Both the position numbers and the translations under genes were made by a program. A stretch of DNA of 34,663 nt from Clostridia bacterium (GTDB taxonomy: Bacteria; Bacillota; Clostridia; Oscillospirales; QAKW01), in the NCBI GenBank assembly GCA_017482195.1, contig JAFUNM010000039.1, positions 1-34,663 of the forward strand, given 5' to 3'. Position 1 is the first letter of the stretch; every line of letters begins with the position of its first letter. Positions 30,659-34,663 of this stretch are shown here, in pieces. Below the pieces are notes generated by a model. That model searched no databases and had not been told where the DNA came from. It saw only the letters and a list, made by a program, of their open reading frames with translations.

Positions 30659-32101
30659 TAGTTTTGCTTTTTCTTCCGCGATCTCCGCTTTCTTTTCCGC
30701 GATCATCTTTGCAAGAAGTTCTTCGCACTCTTCTCGGGTTTTCGCATAGATATTAAACTTCTTCCGCTTGCCGCCGATTAGTCTTGGGAAGAAGCTGCCT
30801 TCCCAGAGGTTGTCGTTGATCTGATACAGGCATCCGGTGCCGGATTTGCGTATCTTCCTCGGAGCCGGCTCTGGATGCGGCTCTGTGGGCGCACACGGGG
30901 TGTTTACGGGCGGTTTTGACGTCTCCTCGGGGGTTTGCTCTGCCACGGGCATCTGCGCGTTTGTACCGCCGATTTTGCGGTCAATGCTCACCGCCGCCTG
31001 CATTTGCATCGTATCGGTCATATGGCTGTAGATATCAAGCGTCGTTGCCGCTGACACGTGACCTATGGTTGCCGACAGCGTTTTCACGTCCATTCCGTTT
31101 TCCAGTGCCATCGTGGCGAAGGTGTGGCGCAGGTCGTGGAACCGCACGTGCTTGCATCCCGCCCGTTTGAGTAGGATCGACAGGATCTCACTGATGGATG
31201 TTGGATACCTCGGTACATCGGGATTTTGCGGCGACGGGAACATCCACCGCGAGTTGATTGTCGCCTTATACTTTCTCAGCACCTCCACCAGCGACGGCGG
31301 CAGTACCACCGTGCGGATGGAGCTTTTTGTTTTCGGCACGGAGATCTCAATTTTGCCGTTCACCGCACACGCCTGTCGGACAATTTGGAGCTCGCCCGTA
31401 TCGAAGTTCAGATCATTCCATTGCAGTCCCATCAGCTCTCCTCGACGCATGCCCGTGCCGAGTTCCAAGAGGAACAGTTCATAGTATCCGTCCTCTTTGG
31501 CCTGGGCGAGGAATCGTTGCAGCTCGTCCTTTGTGAGCACCTGCATCTCCCTTGCTTTCTTGGGCGGCAGTTTACAACCGATGGCAGGATTAACTCGTAT
31601 CAGCCCTTCAACCACCGCTTTTTCCAAAGCCATACGACAGCTTGCATGGCAGGCGCGCACCATACGGTCGGACAGTCCGGGGCCGTATTTCTCAACGTAT
31701 TGCTTTCGTCCGTTTCGCTTCAGCCGTGCGTAGAACTGTTGCAGATCAGTCTGCGTCAGTTTGTTCAGTGGTATCTTGCCGATCCCGGGAATGATGTGAT
31801 CGTAGATTCTGTTTTCGTAATTCGACTGCGTCAGCGGTCGGATGGCTGGCTTGGAGTAGTTCTCGTACCAGAAGTCGATCCAATCGCCGAACAGCATATC
31901 CGGCTTGCACCGCGTACTCGGCGGTCGGTATTCCTCTTTCAGTTTTTCAAGCTTCTCGGCGCACTCGGTCTTGGTGTGGGCGAGGACGTTTTTGGTGATG
32001 GGCAAGCCCTTATCGTCGTATCCGACCACCACTCTGCCTTCCCATCGTCCGTCACCTCGTTGCCGTAAAGTACCTTTTCCGTTTTGTCTGCGTTTTGCCA
32101 T
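30641..32101 (-). CDS. Tyrosine recombinase (integrase), intact, with duplicated arm-binding domain
   Basis: A 486-residue site-specific recombinase. Residues 8-58 are an AP2-like arm-binding domain (GRWEGRVVVGYDDKG), 68-165 the SAM-like core-binding domain, and 190-370 the catalytic domain with Arg219, His322-x2-Arg325, His348 and the nucleophile Tyr358. After a proline-rich linker (about 383-418) a second copy of the arm-binding pattern follows at 422-470 (GTGCLYQINDNLWEGSF...TREECEELLAKM), then a coiled basic-acidic tail. Integrases usually have only the N-terminal copy and about 390 residues. AAGGAG upstream lies in the last codons of the preceding integrase frame. It is likely the enzyme that inserts the element into tRNA-Pro. 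Confidence 0.9.
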   Translation of the reverse strand: MAKRRQNGKGTLRQRGDGRWEGRVVVGYDDKGLPITKNVLAHTKTECAEKLEKLKEEYRPPSTRCKPDMLFGDWIDFWYENYSKPAIRPLTQSNYENRIYDHIIPGIGKIPLNKLTQTDLQQFYARLKRNGRKQYVEKYGPGLSDRMVRACHASCRMALEKAVVEGLIRVNPAIGCKLPPKKAREMQVLTKDELQRFLAQAKEDGYYELFLLELGTGMRRGELMGLQWNDLNFDTGELQIVRQACAVNGKIEISVPKTKSSIRTVVLPPSLVEVLRKYKATINSRWMFPSPQNPDVPRYPTSISEILSILLKRAGCKHVRFHDLRHTFATMALENGMDVKTLSATIGHVSAATTLDIYSHMTDTMQMQAAVSIDRKIGGTNAQMPVAEQTPEETSKPPVNTPCAPTEPHPEPAPRKIRKSGTGCLYQINDNLWEGSFFPRLIGGKRKKFNIYAKTREECEELLAKMIAEKKAEIAEEKAKLKEGAD

Positions 32102-32105
32102 TTTA

Positions 32106-33266
32106 TCACTCCTTTATGATAAGGTCTTCCATGAAGCCACCTACGATGTTTGACGCTCGCTTTTGCATATCGGTGGTCACGTGGGTGTAGGTGTCCAGCG
32201 TGAAGCTGGCGTTGGTGTGCCCGAGGATTCGGGATAGGGTCTTGGCATCCACGCCACCCGTCAGTGCGGGGGTGGCGAAGGTGTGACGCAGATCGTGGAA
32301 GCGTATCAGCGGTAGCTCCGCTTGCTTCAGCAAGGTTTTCATGCGGTTGTAAGGATACTCGGGATGCATCGCCTCCTCTGGTCTGTAGATATTCGGGAAG
32401 ATCCATTCGCTCATCGCCGTTTTCTTTCGCTCCCGCAGTACCTCTGCCGTGCTCGGCGGCAAGAGGATGTTGCGCGTTCCCGTTTCGGTCTTGGTATCGC
32501 CCTAGGTCACACCGCCACCTTTCTTTTTCTTCACCGTCCGCGAGATCTTCAGCCGTCCGCTCACTTCATCGAAGTCCGGCCACCGCAGTCCGCAGATCTC
32601 ACCGAGACGCAGTCCTGTAGTCAACTCGGTGTAGAAGAAGTCGCGCCACACCTCGTCCCGCATCACCATGCCCATGAACTTTTCAAGCTGTGCTTCGGTG
32701 AGTATCTGCTTGGGCGCGTAATTGTTTTTCGGGATGGTGGTGCCGTCGGTGGGGTTCTTGACGATGAGCCGTTCCTTCACCGCCGCGTCCATCGCTTCGT
32801 GGAGCATCATGTGAACGCTGCGCACCGTACTGTCGGCAAGCTCGTGTCCGCGAAGAGGATACGCCTCTATCCAACCGCCCTTTTTGATCTTGTTATACAT
32901 TCTCTGCACGTCGGCGGTGGTGACGAACGCTACCGACTTATCACCGAGGTAGGGCTTGACGTGCATGCGGATCAGCGAAGCGTAACTGTCCCAGGTACTC
33001 TCGCGCACGGTGAAGATCATATACTCGTTCATCCATCGGTCGAGCCATTCGCCGAGAGTCATCTTGCTGTCCTCGGTCAGCTCTACGCCGCGGTAGTCCT
33101 CGATGCGCTGATGCAGTTTTTCCAGAGTCTCTTTCTGTGTCTTGCCGTACACGTAACGGTAGATCGGCTTGCCGTCACTTTTGTGACCGACGGTGATGCG
33201 CCCTTCCCATTGACCGCGCTTCTTCTGCCGAACCATTCCGTCACCCGCAGGTCTTCTGTTTGCCAT
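32106..33266 (-). pseudogene. Second tyrosine recombinase, interrupted by one in-frame TAG
   Basis: Without the stop it would encode about 386 residues. AAGGAG lies nine bases before the ATG at 33266. The N-terminal half has the arm-binding pattern GQWEGRITVGHKSDGK, the core domain and TTGLRLGEICGL with catalytic Arg. A single TAG (32502-32504) follows GGGVT, and in the same frame the rest resumes with GDTKTETGTRNILLPPS, HDLRHTF, GHTNASFTLDTY. All other catalytic residues are kept. A CAG-to-TAG change is the simplest cause. The break is recent, since no other damage is seen. Whether a readthrough product is made is unknown. Confidence 0.88.
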
Positions 33267-33329
33267 AGTTTTCATCTCCTTTCTGTAGCACAACAACATA
33301 CCACAACTCTTTTGGAATATCCAGCGACT

Positions 33330-33788
33330 TTAGAAATCTTCTTCATCAACTTCTTCTGTTGGAAGAATAGTCTCGATTTGATTCTTTGTGTAGTAGCCGG
33401 CGAGGATCTGTTCCAGCGGAACCTTACCGCGCAGTCGGCGAACATTTTTGCACGCTTCCCACATCATATCGTGCACGTCCGTGTAGCTGTAACCGTAATG
33501 CTCGGCCATCATTCTTGAGATGATCTCCTGGTGAACCGCATAGCGATACAGACCTTTGGACACCGCTCGTTTGATTTCTTCTACGTATTCTGTCATCGCT
33601 TCAGCGAATTTCTCTCCGAGGATGTCCTTGTGTTTGTCGGTTACCTCATCCGCAACCGCATCGCTCAGCAGTGCCGAATAGAATTGATTCCGTGAACGGT
33701 AACCGCGCTCTTTCATAATTTTGTCTGCCGTTTCCACTAAATCTCTGTCTAGAAACAGGCTGACTCGTATTTTCTCTTTCGATTCCAT
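33330..33788 (-). CDS. Ribbon-helix-helix DNA-binding protein
   Basis: A 152-residue protein. The first 45 residues (IRVSLFLDRDLVETADKIMKERGYRSRNQFYSALL) have the ribbon-helix-helix pattern, a short beta strand followed by two helices, as in Arc/MetJ, plasmid partition and relaxosome proteins. The remainder is helical and acidic at the end. GGAGGT precedes the ATG. It lies just upstream of the integrases in the same direction and could regulate them or act in transfer or partition. No further identity is claimed. Confidence 0.78.
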   Translation of the reverse strand: MESKEKIRVSLFLDRDLVETADKIMKERGYRSRNQFYSALLSDAVADEVTDKHKDILGEKFAEAMTEYVEEIKRAVSKGLYRYAVHQEIISRMMAEHYGYSYTDVHDMMWEACKNVRRLRGKVPLEQILAGYYTKNQIETILPTEEVDEEDF

Positions 33789-34019
33789 ATTTACCTCCGT
33801 TTTTCGTAATACACCACGGCACAGCGCCGTAGAAAATCCTCATTTCATCGCATTTTTCGGCGTTGTGCGCTCCTGGAATTACACCAAACCCGTATTTACG
33901 ACCCACACTTTGGCGCCGTAGTTTTTTAGCCATCCAAACGCTCACAAATGCCGTAAACACGGGCTTTTTCGGTCGGCGTTGCCGTCCGATGTGAGTCGCA
34001 TAGGTGGCGGTCACGCCAC
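33789..34019. other. Intergenic region between the RHH and HTH genes
   Basis: 231 bases without a clear gene. It contains GCGCCGTAG twice (about 33825 and 33914) and a small stem ACGGC/GCCGT, and ends in a 12-bp perfect inverted repeat. It may hold the promoter of the RHH-integrase block or an operator. Nothing more is recognised. Confidence 0.4.
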
Positions 34020-34025
34020 CTATGC
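33998..34025. repeat. Perfect 12-bp inverted repeat at the HTH gene end
   Basis: GCATAGGTGGCG (33998-34009) and its complement (34014-34025) around a four-base loop. It includes the TAG stop of the HTH gene. It lacks a T-run, so it is a weak terminator, a protein site, or an element end motif. Confidence 0.7.
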
Positions 34026-34472
34026 TTTCTCCTGCTTGATTTTCGACCCTTGAGTTCGGTCGAAATTCTTCAGTTTTTCGAGCGCTTTTTGTCTGTACAT
34101 CTCCGTTTGAAAGTGCATGAGCTGCTGTTGGTAACGGTACTCCACCGCCTCTTGAATCGGGCGAATGGTATAGAGCAAGGTGCCGTTATGCTTTTGTCCT
34201 TTCTTCGTGATGACGGTGGTCGGTTCGGTAGTGATGAGCTGCTTTGCGACCAGTCCGTCGATATACTTTTTCACCGTGTTCTTGCTCAGTCCCACCGCGT
34301 TACCTATAGTCTTGTAGCTCGGGTGGCACTGAAAGGTTTTCCTGTCCTCGCAGTACATGAGATACGCATACACCGCGATCTCGCCTGCCGAGAGACCCAA
34401 ACAAAAGATTTCGTTCGGCAGAGGAAAATAATTTTTCACCGCGTCGCGCTTTGGATATCGGTTGTACTTCAT
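34020..34472 (-). CDS. Helix-turn-helix protein of the element
   Basis: A 150-residue protein. Residues about 14-75 have the pattern FPLPNEIFCLGLSAGEIAVYAYLMY...SYKTIGNAVGLSKNTVKKYI, a winged-helix similar to the RepA/DnaD-like N domains in Firmicutes plasmids and ICEs. The second part is helical and rich in Gln, Lys and Glu. It may act in replication of the excised circle or in gene control. The ribosome binding site is weak (GGTGAT); a better AAGGAGG lies about 27 bases upstream. It ends in TAG. Confidence 0.75.
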   Translation of the reverse strand: MKYNRYPKRDAVKNYFPLPNEIFCLGLSAGEIAVYAYLMYCEDRKTFQCHPSYKTIGNAVGLSKNTVKKYIDGLVAKQLITTEPTTVITKKGQKHNGTLLYTIRPIQEAVEYRYQQQLMHFQTEMYRQKALEKLKNFDRTQGSKIKQEKA

Positions 34473-34505
34473 ACGGCATCACCGCAATCTTTTTTCATTC
34501 CTCCT

Positions 34506-34663
34506 TCACTTTGCGAAGTGGCCGTCCACCCACTCTCGGAATTGTTCTTTCGGCACGATCAAGCGATTGCCGACACGGATGACCGGGAATCCTTTCTCGT
34601 GCATCAGCTCGTAGGCTGACGATGGTGCCACGCCCAGCACCTTGGCGATGAGCTCCGCGTTAA
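34506..34663 (-). CDS. Excisionase-like small HTH protein (partial)
   Basis: The 5' end lies outside the window; about 52 residues are visible. NAELIAKVLGVAPSSAYELM is the helix-turn-helix, then RVGNRLIVPKEQFREW is the wing, a pattern of the Xis/MerR-type excisionase family. Such proteins direct the integrase toward excision or bind promoters. It is followed by the HTH gene 34 bases downstream on the same strand. Confidence 0.8.
   Translation of the reverse strand, partial: NAELIAKVLGVAPSSAYELMHEKGFPVIRVGNRLIVPKEQFREWVDGHFAK

Larger units (their letters stand above)
29717..34663. mobile_element. Integrative element at tRNA-Pro, left part (right end outside the window)
   Basis: Starts after tRNA-Pro and includes an AT-rich cargo cassette, two tandem tyrosine recombinases, an RHH protein, an HTH protein and an excisionase-like protein. 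Integrase, Xis and small DNA-binding genes beside a tRNA are usual for ICEs and IMEs of Firmicutes. No second copy of the tRNA 3' end is found in the window, so the other attachment site lies beyond it. No relaxase or other transfer gene is visible in this part. Confidence 0.75.

Noticed and set aside
33646..34014. A 122-codon minus-strand frame overlapping the RHH gene
   Set aside because: It overlaps the clear ribbon-helix-helix protein in another frame and shows no domain pattern or ribosome site.
34469..34498. A nine-codon frame (MKKDCGDAV) ending in an ATGA overlap with the HTH gene
   Set aside because: AAGGAGG lies only one base before its ATG, too close for normal initiation, and no attenuator structure follows.
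1..34663. CRISPR arrays, rRNA genes and insertion sequences
   Set aside because: No regularly spaced direct repeats, no rRNA sequence and no transposase-like frame were seen in the window.

Overview
The window looks like chromosome from a low-to-mid GC Gram-positive anaerobe of class Clostridia, probably a gut Oscillospirales or Ruminococcaceae-like lineage. The grounds are strong AAGGAGG ribosome binding sites, TTGACA-N17-TATAAT promoters, hairpin/T-run terminators, tRNAs with encoded CCA, a Re-type citrate synthase operon, a DUF3793 gene and a typical Firmicutes integrative element at the right end. The genus cannot be named from sequence alone.

Bases 1-4231 hold a plus-strand operon for the oxidative branch of the TCA cycle: the tail of a Re-citrate synthase, a GntR/FCD regulator, aconitase and isocitrate dehydrogenase. 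Together they make 2-oxoglutarate for glutamate. A convergent ECF transporter S component follows, then tRNA-Thr(GGT) beside a broken inverted piece of the same tRNA. At 5127-5881 lies a DUF3793 gene with a consensus promoter, two identical palindromic operators and a coupled 29-residue membrane peptide. At 5892-8781 two coupled MATE efflux genes sit behind a leader peptide and an intrinsic terminator.

Bases 8816-12028 are a minus-strand operon (DUF554 membrane protein, DUF362 ferredoxin-like protein, exonuclease/phosphatase-fold lipoprotein with an acidic stalk). A sugar-phosphate isomerase/epimerase-like gene, a highly expressed-looking GAPDH gene and a YbaK-type deacylase follow. Bases 14935-18389 are the aspartate-family operon hom-lysC-asd. 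Bases 18506-23369 are a minus-strand operon that looks devoted to a glycan: DUF5107/TPR protein, GH20-like hydrolase, YgjV-like membrane protein and AraC regulator. PlsC-type acyltransferase and an FKBP/trigger-factor-like lipoprotein are coupled at 23540-25320, followed by a GT2 glycosyltransferase, a CehA/McbA-type PHP metallohydrolase, a NagD-like HAD phosphatase and RadC.

From about 29384 the character changes. A truncated tRNA-Pro-like sequence precedes an intact tRNA-Pro(TGG), the probable attachment site of an integrative element running past the right edge. The element holds an AT-rich two-gene cargo cassette (three-helix membrane protein plus a 56-residue protein), one intact tyrosine recombinase with an extra C-terminal copy of its arm-binding domain, a second recombinase cut by one in-frame TAG, a ribbon-helix-helix protein, a helix-turn-helix protein and a partial excisionase-like gene.

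The observations most worth following are the MATE leader-peptide attenuator, whose peptide carries an R-x-R motif of the macrolide-arrest type, the AT-rich cargo cassette, and the twin operators with the micro-protein at the DUF3793 locus.
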